Shown: positions 13,847 to 23,111, counted from the first letter of the stretch. The stretch: 64,000 bases of DNA from CAZMXS01 sp964570325 (GCA_964570325.1 CAZMXS010000008.1:1-64000); one strand, 5' to 3'. Program-made: numbers and translations. Notes: a model not told the origin generated them from the sequence alone.

Positions 13847-15967
13847 ATGGCTGAATCACAAGATACGGGACTGCATTTTTTAGACTATTGGCGAGTCATT
13901 CGCTCGCGCAAGGAAATCATCATGGCGGTCACTCTGCTGATCGTCCTGACCGGCACGGCCTACACCTTCATCCTACCCAAAAAATACGCGTCCGCCGTGC
14001 GCATACTTGTGCGCGAGGATACGATGGATGTGGACGTGTTCGACCGCCAGATGTCGCCCGGCTACAATCCATTTTTTCTGCGCACGCAGGAGCGCCTGAT
14101 CAAATCCAATCCCGTGCTCTATCAGGTCATTGACAATCTGAATCTCCAGAAGATCTGGGGGGAAAAACTGAACGAGGACAAGGGCCCGGTTTCGCGCGAA
14201 ATCGCGCTGCAGATTCTGCAGAGCAGCGTCCACGTCGAACAGGATCGCGACACCAGCATCATCATCATCAACGTGACGCGCGAGGATCCGGAGGAGGCGG
14301 CGCAGATTGCCAATGAGATTGCGTCGGTTTATCCCGAACACCGCCTCGGTCAGCGGCGCCACGAAATCCGTCGAGCCATTGATGTGCTCGACAACGAGGT
14401 GCAAAAACAGCAGGAAAAAGTGGACAAGGCCGAGTCCGATCTGGAAACGATTCGGAAGCAAAGCGGGGTGACCTTCCTGACGCAAGGATTCCGCGCCGAC
14501 AAGGTGCGCTTGCAACAATTGGAAGCGGATCGGATTTCAGCGCGCGTGGACATGCTGGTTCGCAAAGCGCGGCTCGAGCAACTGGAGTCACTCGACGGAA
14601 CCGACCTAATGAATGCCTCGTCCTATATTGTGCAGGATCAGGCAATCGGCGCCCTGCGCCAGCAATTGATTGATGCGCAGGTCAGTCTGAAACTTTTGTT
14701 GGAGAATCTCGGGGTCAATCATCCCGACGTCAAGCGCATTCAGGCCGGCGTGGACGAGCTAAAGGTCAAGCTCGACGAAGCGCTGACGGGGCTCAAGAGC
14801 GGGTTGAAGGCGGACTACGAGGTGGCGAAGGCCAAGTACGAAGCGCTTGATGCAGAGTTGCGGGCGGCGCGTGAAAGCGATATCGAGGCGGAGAAAGAGA
14901 AGTTTCTGCCCTTCTTCCGGGCCGAGCGCAACCTGGAGATCCAGCGTAACATCCTGAATGCCCTGCAGGCGCGAATTACCCAGGAGGGCATCGAATTTGA
15001 AGTGCCCCGCACGCCAGTTGAGATCGTGGATCCGGCCGAACCGGATCCCAAACCGGTCAGCCCGAACCTGATTTTGAATATCATCGTTAGCTTGCTGCTT
15101 GGCATCGCGTTTGGCATCGGGCTCGCCTATTTCATTGAATATCTCGACACATCCGTCAAGACCGTGGACGATGTGGAATCCTATCTCAAACTACCGGTAC
15201 TGGGCGTGATTCCGCAAAAGGTGCGCCCATTGATCCAAGAGGGGCCGGACAGCCCGCATGGCGAGGCTTACCGCGTATTACGCACGAATATCCTGTTCGC
15301 CAACAAGGGTGTTGGCGGCGGCGCTTTCGCCGTTTGCAGCGGCGGCGTTGGCGAGGGCAAATCCACCACGTTGTTTAACCTGGCCTATGTTTGTGCGCAA
15401 TTGGGTGACAAAGTGCTTGTGGTGGACTCCGACCTGCGCCGGCCGGTTCAGCACACGATTCTCGGCATGTCGAATCGTTTCGGCCTGACCAACGTGCTGA
15501 TGCGGGATGTCCCAATCGAGGAGACGATCAAGGCCACGAGCATCAACAATCTGCATTTCCTGCCTAGTGGCCGGCTGCCACGGTCCTCGCTTGGGATTCT
15601 CGATTCTCAGCGCATGCGCGAGTTGGTGAAGAATCTGAAGGCGCGTTATGATTATGTATTTTTTGATTCGCCGCCGATCATGGGTGTCACGGACGCCTCG
15701 ATTCTCGCCAGCGAGGTGGACGGCGTGCTGCTGGTTGTGCAATATCGCAAATATCCGCGCATCATTTCCTCGCGCGCGAAGCGCATGATCGAAAATGTCG
15801 GCGGCCGCTTGCTGGGCGTGGTGCTCAACAACATCAATATTATGCGCGACGATTATTATTATTATTATCACTCGGCGTATTCGCACTATTATTCGCCGGA
15901 GGAAACGGCCAAGGCGGTGGCTGCCGAGGAGGCGGCTGAGACAGCCAAGAAGGAAGATGTGTTCTAA
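13847..15967 (+). CDS. wzc: Wzc-type polysaccharide co-polymerase with BY-kinase domain
   Basis: The 706-residue protein has a Wzz domain between two membrane helices (about 26-46 and 410-435, the latter after the PKPVSPN proline motif) and a long coiled-coil periplasmic region. The cytoplasmic tyrosine autokinase carries Walker A GGVGEGKSTT, Walker A' VLVVDSDLRRP and Walker B YVFFDSPP. The tail has a tyrosine cluster (DDYYYYYHSAYSHYY). Cyclic autophosphorylation of that cluster controls chain length and export in known systems. ATG 13847 is used because the frame's upstream TTG (13808) lies inside the terminator hairpin. The wza gene follows after 10 bp. Confidence 0.93.
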   Translation: MAESQDTGLHFLDYWRVIRSRKEIIMAVTLLIVLTGTAYTFILPKKYASAVRILVREDTMDVDVFDRQMSPGYNPFFLRTQERLIKSNPVLYQVIDNLNLQKIWGEKLNEDKGPVSREIALQILQSSVHVEQDRDTSIIIINVTREDPEEAAQIANEIASVYPEHRLGQRRHEIRRAIDVLDNEVQKQQEKVDKAESDLETIRKQSGVTFLTQGFRADKVRLQQLEADRISARVDMLVRKARLEQLESLDGTDLMNASSYIVQDQAIGALRQQLIDAQVSLKLLLENLGVNHPDVKRIQAGVDELKVKLDEALTGLKSGLKADYEVAKAKYEALDAELRAARESDIEAEKEKFLPFFRAERNLEIQRNILNALQARITQEGIEFEVPRTPVEIVDPAEPDPKPVSPNLILNIIVSLLLGIAFGIGLAYFIEYLDTSVKTVDDVESYLKLPVLGVIPQKVRPLIQEGPDSPHGEAYRVLRTNILFANKGVGGGAFAVCSGGVGEGKSTTLFNLAYVCAQLGDKVLVVDSDLRRPVQHTILGMSNRFGLTNVLMRDVPIEETIKATSINNLHFLPSGRLPRSSLGILDSQRMRELVKNLKARYDYVFFDSPPIMGVTDASILASEVDGVLLVVQYRKYPRIISSRAKRMIENVGGRLLGVVLNNINIMRDDYYYYYHSAYSHYYSPEETAKAVAAEEAAETAKKEDVF

Positions 15968-15977
15968 TGCCGGGGTG

Positions 15978-16736
15978 ATGATGAAGGTTCCTTTGCGACA
16001 AATGCTGGCGGTCGTCGCTTGCGTCCTGTTGAGCGCGGTGGTTGGCTGCCGGTCGTCCAAGCCTGGCGCCGGAGCAGTGATGCCACCGGCGCCGCGTCCC
16101 GGTGTCTCGGCGGTCACGTTACCGCGGGCTACGTTGGCGCCGCCGACCAGTGTCGTGCCGACCAGCGCCGCGCCGGCCCGTGTGGCCGCCGGCAGCGCGC
16201 CGACCAATGCGCCGATTATCCCCAAGCCAACCGTGGTGGTCACCGGCCGCGTGGCAGCCGCCTACACGCTGCGGATTGGCGATCCCTTGATCATTTCTCT
16301 GCGGGGTATTCCCAAGGAAGAGCAGATTGAGGACCAGATTGATGAAGACGGCGAAATCAATATGCCGTTCCTGGGTTCGGTTCGCGCGGCCGGGTTGACC
16401 AGCGGGCAACTGGAAGACCTGCTGGAACGGCTTTACATCCAGGAACGCCAGATTTACCGACATGTTTCGATTAATGTCGTGATTCCGGCCCGCAGCTACT
16501 TTGTCCGCGGCGAAGTGCGCGCGCCTGGCAAGTTCCAACTGGTCAGCGGCGTCACTGTAGTTCAGGCCATTGCGGCAGCCGGCGGTTATACCGAGTTTGC
16601 CAAGCCGTCAAACGTGACCATCACCCGCGGCAGCAAGACGTTTGAAGTAGACGCCCGCCAGCTTGAACAGCATCCGGAACGCGATATCCCGGTTGAGGCG
16701 GGCGATGTGATTGTGGTCGGCCGCACGTTCTTCTAG
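15978..16736 (+). CDS. wza: Wza-type polysaccharide export lipoprotein
   Basis: The 252-residue product has a lipoprotein signal (MLAVVACVLLSAVVGC, lipobox Cys24) and a Pro/Ala/Val-rich linker (26-80). A polysaccharide export sequence domain starts YTLRIGDPLIISLRG and is followed by an SLBB domain (RSYFVRGEVRAPGKF). It is shorter than E. coli Wza (about 380 residues) because it lacks extra SLBB copies and the C-terminal membrane-spanning helix, so another protein, perhaps the beta-barrel at 12562, may form the outer-membrane pore. It ends in TAG. The start could equally be ATG 15981. Confidence 0.88.
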   Translation: MMKVPLRQMLAVVACVLLSAVVGCRSSKPGAGAVMPPAPRPGVSAVTLPRATLAPPTSVVPTSAAPARVAAGSAPTNAPIIPKPTVVVTGRVAAAYTLRIGDPLIISLRGIPKEEQIEDQIDEDGEINMPFLGSVRAAGLTSGQLEDLLERLYIQERQIYRHVSINVVIPARSYFVRGEVRAPGKFQLVSGVTVVQAIAAAGGYTEFAKPSNVTITRGSKTFEVDARQLEQHPERDIPVEAGDVIVVGRTFF

Positions 16737-16752
16737 TCTTGGGAGCATGGGA

Positions 16753-18678
16753 ATGCAGGAGTTTCCCGCCACCGCGCCGGATGCCCCCTCCCGCCGTCGG
16801 TGCCGCGTGGAGCCGTTGTCCCGCCGCCGTTCATTTTATGACGGATGCGTAATTTTTTTATTGCTGTTCCCGGCGATTGTCGGTCCGTTTCCCTTTGGCG
16901 CCGTCCGGCTTTGGTCCATCGGACCGTTGCTGCTGCTGGCCTTTACCGGCCTGACCTTGTTTGCGTTGCGCCCTTTTTTTGACGCTGACTTGAGGTCAAT
17001 CCGTGCGCCGCCCGGCGGCATAGCATGGCTTGCATTCGGCCTCTATGCGGTTGCCGGCTGGCCATTTGCCGCCGTTCCTTACGAAGCGCGCATCGAGTGG
17101 CTTAAGCTGGCCAGCTATATCGGCGCCTACTGGGCGTGGAGCGATCTGGCAACCCGGCATAATCGTTGGAAGTTCCTGCTCGGTCTGCTGCTGCTGGCGG
17201 TTACGCTGATTGCTTGGTATGCGATCATCCAACACGCGCACGAATCGCGCCTGGTGCTGAACCTGGAGCGCCCCAAGCAATATGCCATGCGGGCGAGCGG
17301 CACCTATTTCTGCCCAAACCACTTTGCCAACCTGCTGGAGATCGTGATGCCGATGGCCTTGGCGATCCTGTTGATGGGCGAAGCCGGCGCGCCCTTGCGC
17401 CTATTGGCCGGCTACAGTCTGGCGTTATGCCTGCCGGTGATGTTCCTGACCCAATCGCGCAGCGGCTGGATCGCGACCGTGGTGGGGTTGGCGGCAACGA
17501 CGCTGCTGGTTGCGTTTCGCCGCCGCCGCCGGCTTTTCTGGATACTGCTGTTGGGTATCCCGGCCGGCGTCGCCGCCATGGCGGTCGGCCTGTGGTTTTT
17601 CTCGGACATTTTCCATAGCCGTGTGGCGGAGGCGCTGCAGGGTAACATCCGGATTCAGATTTGGCGGGATACTTTGCGGATCATCCCGGACCGGTGGCTG
17701 ACGGGTTGGGGCGGCGGGGCCTATCAGTGGGTTTATCCGATGTACCGGACCCTGCGCGAACAGATGCTCTTCAACTATGCGCATAATGAGTATCTGCACC
17801 TCCTGGTGGACTATGGCGCCGTCGGTTTCGCGCTGATGGGCGCCGTGCTGGTGATCGCCGGTGTGAAACTGGCGCGTCCACTGCTGACCTCGTCACGGGA
17901 GCGTGACATTTGTCTGACGGCCGGCTTGGGCGGCATGCTGCTGGGCACGCTGGCCCATGCCATGTTCGATTTCAATTTCCATCTTTTCTCGAATAACCAC
18001 GCCATGATCCTCGTGGCGGGCACGGTGGTCGGCACCCTCTTTGCATCCGGCGGCCTGGCGACGCGTCCGCTGACACCGGGCGCCTGGCGTTTGGTCTGGG
18101 GGACGGCCGTGCTGCTGTGTGCGGCGCTTTTTGTGGCGACAGCGTTCACGCTGGCGTCCTATGGGTATAACCTGGCGGCTGAGCAGCGGCGGTTGAAACT
18201 GCAACTGGAGCCGGCGGCCGATTACTACCGATGGGCCATCCGGCTGGATCCGGGCAACTGGCAGCCATACCTGGGCCTGGCCAATGTCTGCCAGACCCGG
18301 AGTTTCTGGACCTGGGACGCGGAGGAGAAACGCCACCAAGGCGCCGCGGCAATCCAGTATTACGAGGCCATGCTCCGGCGCAATCCGTACAACGCCGAAG
18401 CTCTATTTGGGTTGAGCAAAGTCCATCGGTCGCTCGGCCGGCCCGAGGAGGCGGTGGCCGCGCTTGAGCAGGCCGTGCAACATGACCGGCTGCATTTGTT
18501 TTACCGCACGCACCTGGGGATCGCGCTGCGCGAGATGGGCCGCGACGAGGAAGCGCTGCGCGCATTCCAGGAGACCGCCGCCGAACTGGGAATGTCGGAA
18601 ACGGTCCGGCTGAACATCGAACGGCTGACCGAACGGATTGCCGCGCGGGCCGCGGCCACCAACTCCCCGCCCCCCTGA
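16753..18678 (+). CDS. O-antigen ligase/polymerase-like membrane protein with C-terminal TPRs
   Basis: The protein of about 641 residues has some 11 predicted membrane helices. The Wzy_C/WaaL signature LTQSRSGWIATVVGL lies in the middle, then a long periplasmic loop (LTGWGGGAYQWVYPMYR). A soluble tail (about 480-630) contains tetratricopeptide-like helices (NAEALFGLSKVHRSLGRPEE, then RTHLGIALREMGRDEEALRA). These TPR-tailed ligases are common in EPS loci of PVC bacteria and may polymerise chains or attach them to an acceptor. A separate Wzy-like protein is encoded at 39146, so this one may be the ligase. ATG 16753 has GGGAG 7 bp upstream; 16747 is possible. Confidence 0.8.
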   Translation: MQEFPATAPDAPSRRRCRVEPLSRRRSFYDGCVIFLLLFPAIVGPFPFGAVRLWSIGPLLLLAFTGLTLFALRPFFDADLRSIRAPPGGIAWLAFGLYAVAGWPFAAVPYEARIEWLKLASYIGAYWAWSDLATRHNRWKFLLGLLLLAVTLIAWYAIIQHAHESRLVLNLERPKQYAMRASGTYFCPNHFANLLEIVMPMALAILLMGEAGAPLRLLAGYSLALCLPVMFLTQSRSGWIATVVGLAATTLLVAFRRRRRLFWILLLGIPAGVAAMAVGLWFFSDIFHSRVAEALQGNIRIQIWRDTLRIIPDRWLTGWGGGAYQWVYPMYRTLREQMLFNYAHNEYLHLLVDYGAVGFALMGAVLVIAGVKLARPLLTSSRERDICLTAGLGGMLLGTLAHAMFDFNFHLFSNNHAMILVAGTVVGTLFASGGLATRPLTPGAWRLVWGTAVLLCAALFVATAFTLASYGYNLAAEQRRLKLQLEPAADYYRWAIRLDPGNWQPYLGLANVCQTRSFWTWDAEEKRHQGAAAIQYYEAMLRRNPYNAEALFGLSKVHRSLGRPEEAVAALEQAVQHDRLHLFYRTHLGIALREMGRDEEALRAFQETAAELGMSETVRLNIERLTERIAARAAATNSPPP

Positions 18679-18697
18679 TTTTTTCGCTGGCGTTTGT

Positions 18698-18734
18698 TAT
18701 AGTTTGTTTGGTATGTTCAATAGCGATTGAACAT
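18698..18734 (+). promoter_or_regulatory. Promoter -10 and palindromic operator in front of the GbsR regulator
   Basis: A TATAGT element (18698-18703) is followed by a perfect interrupted palindrome, ATGTTCAAT-AGCG-ATTGAACAT (18713-18734), positioned at the expected transcription start. The symmetry and location suit a dimeric winged-helix repressor, most simply the GbsR-like protein encoded downstream. The -35 region is weak. Confidence 0.55.
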
Positions 18735-18788
18735 CCTGAATTCCAGGATGAACCGGGCGATCGGGTCGTAGATTCCCGCAACGGGAAT
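18732..18788 (+). repeat. Two further inverted repeats in the regulator leader
   Basis: CATCCTG-AATTC-CAGGATG (18732-18750) abuts the operator palindrome, and ATTCCCG-CAA-CGGGAAT (18772-18788) follows. Both arms are perfect in each. If the transcript starts near 18711, these would form RNA hairpins in the 5' leader of the regulator mRNA. Neither is followed by a T-run. Confidence 0.6.
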
Positions 18789-18855
18789 TGACCGGGACGA
18801 AGTTTGCCCCTTGCCCGGATATTTGGGGTTCGTGGTTTCCATTCCGAGGTGTTTC

Positions 18856-19383
18856 ATGCATATCCGTGCCACCATGCCGGTCCCCCAATCGGACCTGGCG
18901 GCCGTGCGGCGCCAGTTCATCGAGGCGGCCGGCAATGTCACCCAGTCCTTCGGCGCCGGCCGCGTGCTGGGCCAGGTGTACGCCCATATCTATTTCAGCC
19001 GCGCGCCGCAGACGCTCGATGACTTGACGCGCGAACTGGGCATCAGCAAGGGCAGCGCCAGCATGGTCGTCCGCCAGCTCGAGGCCTGGGGCGCGCTCAA
19101 ACGAGTTTGGATCAAGGGCGAGCGCAAGGATTATTATCAGGCCGGCGACGAATTCGGCCGGATCATCCGTCGCGCGCTACTCGACACGATCGGCCGCAAA
19201 ATGGAGTCCTCGGACCGCCTGCTCGAACAGGCGGAACAGTTCATCGCCGCCGGCGCGGGCAACGGCCGCGCGGCAGACGCGGATTTGCGCTTTTTCAAGG
19301 AACGGATCGCGCGCATCCAGGCGTTCCGCGGCCGTGCCCAGCGTCTGTGGGAAAGTTCAATCCTGGCCCTGTTGCTTAAATGA
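18856..19383 (+). CDS. GbsR/MarR-family transcriptional regulator
   Basis: The 175-residue protein has a winged helix of the GbsR type. TLDDLTRELGISKGSASMVV is the HTH, and RQLEAWGALKRVWIKGERKD is the wing, followed by a C-terminal dimerisation helix. GbsR-like regulators often act as repressors responding to small osmolytes, and similar proteins sit in PVC EPS loci. ATG 18856 is chosen, with GAGGTG 4 bp upstream; ATG 18874 is the alternative. The stop overlaps the DUF362 start (ATGA), so regulator and DUF362 protein are cotranscribed. It divides the export genes from the sugar-nucleotide genes and may control the latter. Confidence 0.85.
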   Translation: MHIRATMPVPQSDLAAVRRQFIEAAGNVTQSFGAGRVLGQVYAHIYFSRAPQTLDDLTRELGISKGSASMVVRQLEAWGALKRVWIKGERKDYYQAGDEFGRIIRRALLDTIGRKMESSDRLLEQAEQFIAAGAGNGRAADADLRFFKERIARIQAFRGRAQRLWESSILALLLK

Positions 19384-20855
19384 TCACGGACATCCGCAAT
19401 GAGCGCAGTGTCGCCGCGGCGGTTGACGCGGAGCGCGTCGGCTATCCACCGCTCGCGGCCGGCCCGTTCCATCCGTCCGAGCCTTATCCGGAGTTTGAGA
19501 CGCTGCCCGTTGGCGCCGCGCTCAACCCCGCTTATCGCCTGTTGCGGCAGGCCTTGCTGGATCTCGGGCTTGACGTCGGCCGTTTCAATACGGCGGGCTG
19601 GAATCCGCTTGGGGAACTGGTTCCGCCAGGCGCCCGGATCGTGATCAAGCCCAACTGGGTCATGCACCGCAATGAGGGTCCCGGCGGTTTCGAGTGTCTC
19701 GTGACGCATCCGGCGCTGTTGCGCGCGGTGACGGACTATGCGCTGCTCGCCGGCCCATCGCAGGTGATCATCGGCGACGCCCCGCTGCAGTTGTGCAACT
19801 GGCGCCTGCTGCTCCACCAAGGTCTGCAAGCCGTGCTGGACTACTACCGCGCCGCAGGCGCGCCGGTGCACGCGGCGGACTTCCGCCGAACCACACTGGA
19901 GCGCCGCGGCCATGAATTGATCGTCCAGGAAAATCTACGCCCGCTCGACCAGTATCAACTTGTGGAACTTGGCGACCGCAGTCTGTTGGAGCCGGTGTCC
20001 GATGACAGCCGCCGCTTCCGCGTCACCCTGTACGATCCGCGCCGCATGCGAAAAAGCCACCAGCCGGGCCGGCACCGCTATCTAGTGGCCCGCGAAGTTC
20101 TGGACGCCGACCTCGTGATCAATGTGCCCAAGCTCAAGACGCATAAAAAGGCCGGCATCACCGGCGCGCTCAAGAACCTGGTCGGCATCAACGGCAGCAA
20201 GGATTTCCTGCCGCACCACCGCAAGGGGCCGGTCACCGGCGGCGGCGACGCCTACGCGCGATTTAATCCGCTCAAGTGGGCGGCCGAGGAGGCGTCCGAC
20301 CTGGCTAACCGGAATCTGCGGCGTCCCTGGCTCAACCGCCCGCTGAATCGCCTGGTGTATGCCCTGCTCGTGATGGATAAGAAGCTGGGGGGCAACGGCG
20401 AGGCAGAGGGCGGTTGGCACGGCAACGATACGGTCTGGCGGATGTGCCTGGACCTCAACCGTCTCCTGTTGTATGCCGACGCGCGCGGCCGCATGCGCGA
20501 CACGTTGCAGCGCGTTGAACTTACGATCATGGACGCCCTGGTCGCCGGCGAAGGGGAAGGGCCGTTACGCGCTGACCCGCGGCCCCTGCACTTGCTGCTG
20601 GCTGCGCTGAATCCGGCCGCCGCCGACTGGGTGGCCGCGCGGCTCATGGGCTTTGACCCGGAGCGCATCCCGATTGTGCGCGAAGCTTTTCGTCTGCGTG
20701 AATGGCCGCTAACATTCTTTCGTCCGGACGATATCGAGTGCCGCCTCGCCGGCGCCGAAATCGCGCTGGTGGAACTCGCGGCGCGCCACGGAGCGGTTTT
20801 CAAACCGGCCGCCGGCTGGGCCGGACAGATCGAACTGCGGACAGAGTCCCGCTGA
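19380..20855 (+). CDS. DUF362 domain protein (paralogue 1)
   Basis: The 491-residue protein has the DUF362 signature elements: IVIKPNWVMH, a GDAPLQ turn, INVPKLKTHKKAGITGALKN with the conserved KxKTH, LVGINGSKDFLPHH, and GWHGNDTVWRMCLDLNRLLL. I see no signal peptide and no CX2CX2CX3C ferredoxin motif, which some DUF362 proteins carry. No biochemical role is established for this EPS-linked type as far as I know. A paralogue lies at 50134-51537 and shares the KLKTHKK, LVGIN and WHGNDTVWRMC blocks. It is translationally coupled to the GbsR regulator. Confidence 0.8.
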   Translation: MITDIRNERSVAAAVDAERVGYPPLAAGPFHPSEPYPEFETLPVGAALNPAYRLLRQALLDLGLDVGRFNTAGWNPLGELVPPGARIVIKPNWVMHRNEGPGGFECLVTHPALLRAVTDYALLAGPSQVIIGDAPLQLCNWRLLLHQGLQAVLDYYRAAGAPVHAADFRRTTLERRGHELIVQENLRPLDQYQLVELGDRSLLEPVSDDSRRFRVTLYDPRRMRKSHQPGRHRYLVAREVLDADLVINVPKLKTHKKAGITGALKNLVGINGSKDFLPHHRKGPVTGGGDAYARFNPLKWAAEEASDLANRNLRRPWLNRPLNRLVYALLVMDKKLGGNGEAEGGWHGNDTVWRMCLDLNRLLLYADARGRMRDTLQRVELTIMDALVAGEGEGPLRADPRPLHLLLAALNPAAADWVAARLMGFDPERIPIVREAFRLREWPLTFFRPDDIECRLAGAEIALVELAARHGAVFKPAAGWAGQIELRTESR

Positions 20856-20917
20856 CATCTTGTCCAGCCTTGTTATGTGAACCGTCCCGGTTGCGGCCGC
20901 AGCCTGCGCTTGCATCG

Positions 20918-20932
20918 GGCGGTGAAACCGCC
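20918..20932 (+). repeat. Short hairpin upstream of legB
   Basis: GGCGGT-GAA-ACCGCC forms a perfect 6-bp stem, 18 bp before the legB start codon. There is no T-run. It could be a leader structure or chance in GC-rich DNA. Confidence 0.35.
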
Positions 20933-20950
20933 ATAGTAAAAGGACCATTC

Positions 20951-21937
20951 ATGACTGCCATAAAAAACACAAAGGTGCTGGTGACTGGCGCTGGTGGATT
21001 CATCGGCAGCCACCTGGCCGAAAAACTGGTGGAGCTTGGCGCCGACGTTCGCGCGCTGGTTCATTACAATGCACTCGGCGCCGCCGGCTGGCTGGACACC
21101 TCTCCGCGCCGCAACGATATGCAGGTCGTGGCCGGCGACATCACCGACCGGGACAGCGTGCGGCAGGCTGTCCGGGATCGCGAGGTGGTTTTCCATCTGG
21201 CCGCGCTCATTGCCATCCCATATTCTTACCAAGCCCCGGAATCGTACGTCCGGACCAATGTGCTGGGCACGCTGAATGTGCTCCAGGCAGCGCTCGAAGC
21301 GGGCGCGCGCCGCGTGGTTCACACCTCTACCAGCGAGGTTTATGGGACGGCCCGTTATGTGCCGATTGACGAGCAACATCCGCTGCAAGGCCAGTCGCCC
21401 TATTCGGCCAGCAAGATTGGCGCGGACCAATTGGCGGAATCCTTTCATCGCGCTTTCGGGTTGCCGGTCGTGACGGTCCGGCCGTTCAATACCTTTGGCC
21501 CGCGGCAGTCGGCGCGTGCCGTGGTTCCGACCATTATCACCCAGTGCCTGGCCGGCAAGACCGTCCGGCTCGGCAGCCTGACGCCGACCCGTGATCTGAA
21601 CTTCGTCGCCAATACGGCGGATGGCTTCGTGGCCGCCGCCGCCGCGCCGGCCGCGGTTGGCCGGACGATCAATCTGGGCACCGGCCGCGAAATCAGTGTC
21701 GGTGATTTAGCGCGCATGATCGCGCAATTGGTCGGCCGCGAGATCGAGATCGTGGCGGAAAGCCAGCGGGTGCGCCCGGACCGGAGTGAGGTTGAGCGTT
21801 TATTGGCCAACGCGACACTGGCGCGCGATTTACTGGGTTGGGCGCCGGCCGTTTCCCTCGAGGAGGGGCTGCGGCGCACGATTGCCTGGATTGGGCAAAA
21901 TATGGAAAGGTATCGTCCCGGTGTCTACGTCGTTTGA
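20951..21937 (+). CDS. legB: NAD-dependent 4,6-dehydratase, LegB-like
   Basis: The 328-residue short-chain dehydrogenase has VTGAGGFIGSHLAEKLV (Rossmann), catalytic TSTSEVYGTA with YSASKIGAD (YxxxK), and RPFNTFGPRQSARAVVPTII. These features and its pairing with the next gene match the LegB group, which converts UDP-GlcNAc to the 4-keto-6-deoxy intermediate in bacillosamine and legionaminate-type pathways. LegI and LegF homologues are not in the window, so the product is more likely a 4-amino-4,6-dideoxy hexosamine than a nonulosonate. ATG 20951 follows AAAGGA. The 3' end overlaps legC by 17 bp. Confidence 0.82.
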   Translation: MTAIKNTKVLVTGAGGFIGSHLAEKLVELGADVRALVHYNALGAAGWLDTSPRRNDMQVVAGDITDRDSVRQAVRDREVVFHLAALIAIPYSYQAPESYVRTNVLGTLNVLQAALEAGARRVVHTSTSEVYGTARYVPIDEQHPLQGQSPYSASKIGADQLAESFHRAFGLPVVTVRPFNTFGPRQSARAVVPTIITQCLAGKTVRLGSLTPTRDLNFVANTADGFVAAAAAPAAVGRTINLGTGREISVGDLARMIAQLVGREIEIVAESQRVRPDRSEVERLLANATLARDLLGWAPAVSLEEGLRRTIAWIGQNMERYRPGVYVV

Positions 21938-23111
21938 ACCCGGTGCGCCCGCCGCGGCCGGCATCATCCCGCTCTGCGTTCCGGAAATTCGGGGCAACGA
22001 GTGGAAATATATCAAGGACTGCCTCGACACGAACTTTGTTTCGTCCGTCGGCCCCTTTGTCGAGCAGTTTGAGCGCGCCCTCGCCTCTTTCACCGGCGCC
22101 CGCCATGCCGTGGCGTGCGTCAATGGCACCGCCGCCCTGCATGTTGCCCTGCGCGTGGCCGGCGTGCAACCGGACGACGAGGTGCTGGTTTCCGATCTGA
22201 CGTTCATCGCGCCCGCCAATGCCATTCGCTATATCGGCGCCTGGCCGGTTCTGGTGGACGCCGCGCCCGATTACTGGCAGATGGACCCGGCGCGGGTGCG
22301 GGATTTTCTGGAAAAAGACTGTGTCCGCCGCGACGGCGCGTTGCGCAATCGCGCCACCGGCCGCCGCGTGCGCGCCATCATGCCGGTGCATATTCTGGGG
22401 CATCCGGTGGATATGGAGCTGATTCTGGATCTCGCGGCGCGCCACGATCTGCCGGTAATTGAGGACGCCACCGAGAGTCTGGGCGCGCAGTATCGTGGGC
22501 GCCCGGTTGGTCGGCTGGGACAGATCGGCTGCTTCAGTTTCAACGGCAACAAAATCATTACCACCGGCGGCGGCGGTATGCTGGTTACCGACAATGCGGA
22601 GTGGGCCGAACGCGCCCGCTACTTGACCACGCAGGCGAAGAACGACCCAGCCGAGTTCATTCACAACGAGATTGGCTATAACTACCGCCTGACGAATATC
22701 CAGGCGGCGATGGGCGTGGCGCAACTGGAGCAGTTACCGGCCTACATCGCCGCCAAGCGCCGCATCGCCGCCGCCTACGGCGCCGGCCTCGCGGATGTGC
22801 CGGGGATAACGCTCATGCCGCAGGCGCCTTGGGCGGAAAGCATTTGCTGGCTGGCCACGGTATTGGTGGATCCCGCCGCTTATGGCATGGACAGCCGGGC
22901 GCTGATCCGCCGGCTGGCGGCGGAACGGATTCAGGCCCGGCCGCTCTGGCAGCCCATGCACTTGAGCCCGGCGCACCAAGGCAGCCCCGTGGTTGGCGGC
23001 GAGTGCGCCGAACGCCTTTGCCGCATGGCGGTCAGCCTGCCTTCGTCGGTCGGGCTGACGCCCGCCCACCAGCAGCGGGTCATCGAAGCGGTGCGGCGGC
23101 GCGGCGCCTGA
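21921..23111 (+). CDS. legC: LegC-like PLP-dependent aminotransferase
   Basis: The 396-residue fold-type I aminotransferase begins IPLCVPEIRGNEWKYIKDCL and has FVSSVGPFV and ACVNGTAALH. The PLP-lysine region is FSFNGNKIITTGGGGM. This N-terminus is typical of the LegC group that aminates the LegB product at C4 with glutamate as donor. I place the start at GTG 21921 (GGAAAGG 10 bp upstream), inside the legB 3' end. Frame upstream of that has no family similarity. Coupling with legB argues that both act on the same sugar. Confidence 0.82.
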   Translation: MSTSFEPGAPAAAGIIPLCVPEIRGNEWKYIKDCLDTNFVSSVGPFVEQFERALASFTGARHAVACVNGTAALHVALRVAGVQPDDEVLVSDLTFIAPANAIRYIGAWPVLVDAAPDYWQMDPARVRDFLEKDCVRRDGALRNRATGRRVRAIMPVHILGHPVDMELILDLAARHDLPVIEDATESLGAQYRGRPVGRLGQIGCFSFNGNKIITTGGGGMLVTDNAEWAERARYLTTQAKNDPAEFIHNEIGYNYRLTNIQAAMGVAQLEQLPAYIAAKRRIAAAYGAGLADVPGITLMPQAPWAESICWLATVLVDPAAYGMDSRALIRRLAAERIQARPLWQPMHLSPAHQGSPVVGGECAERLCRMAVSLPSSVGLTPAHQQRVIEAVRRRGA

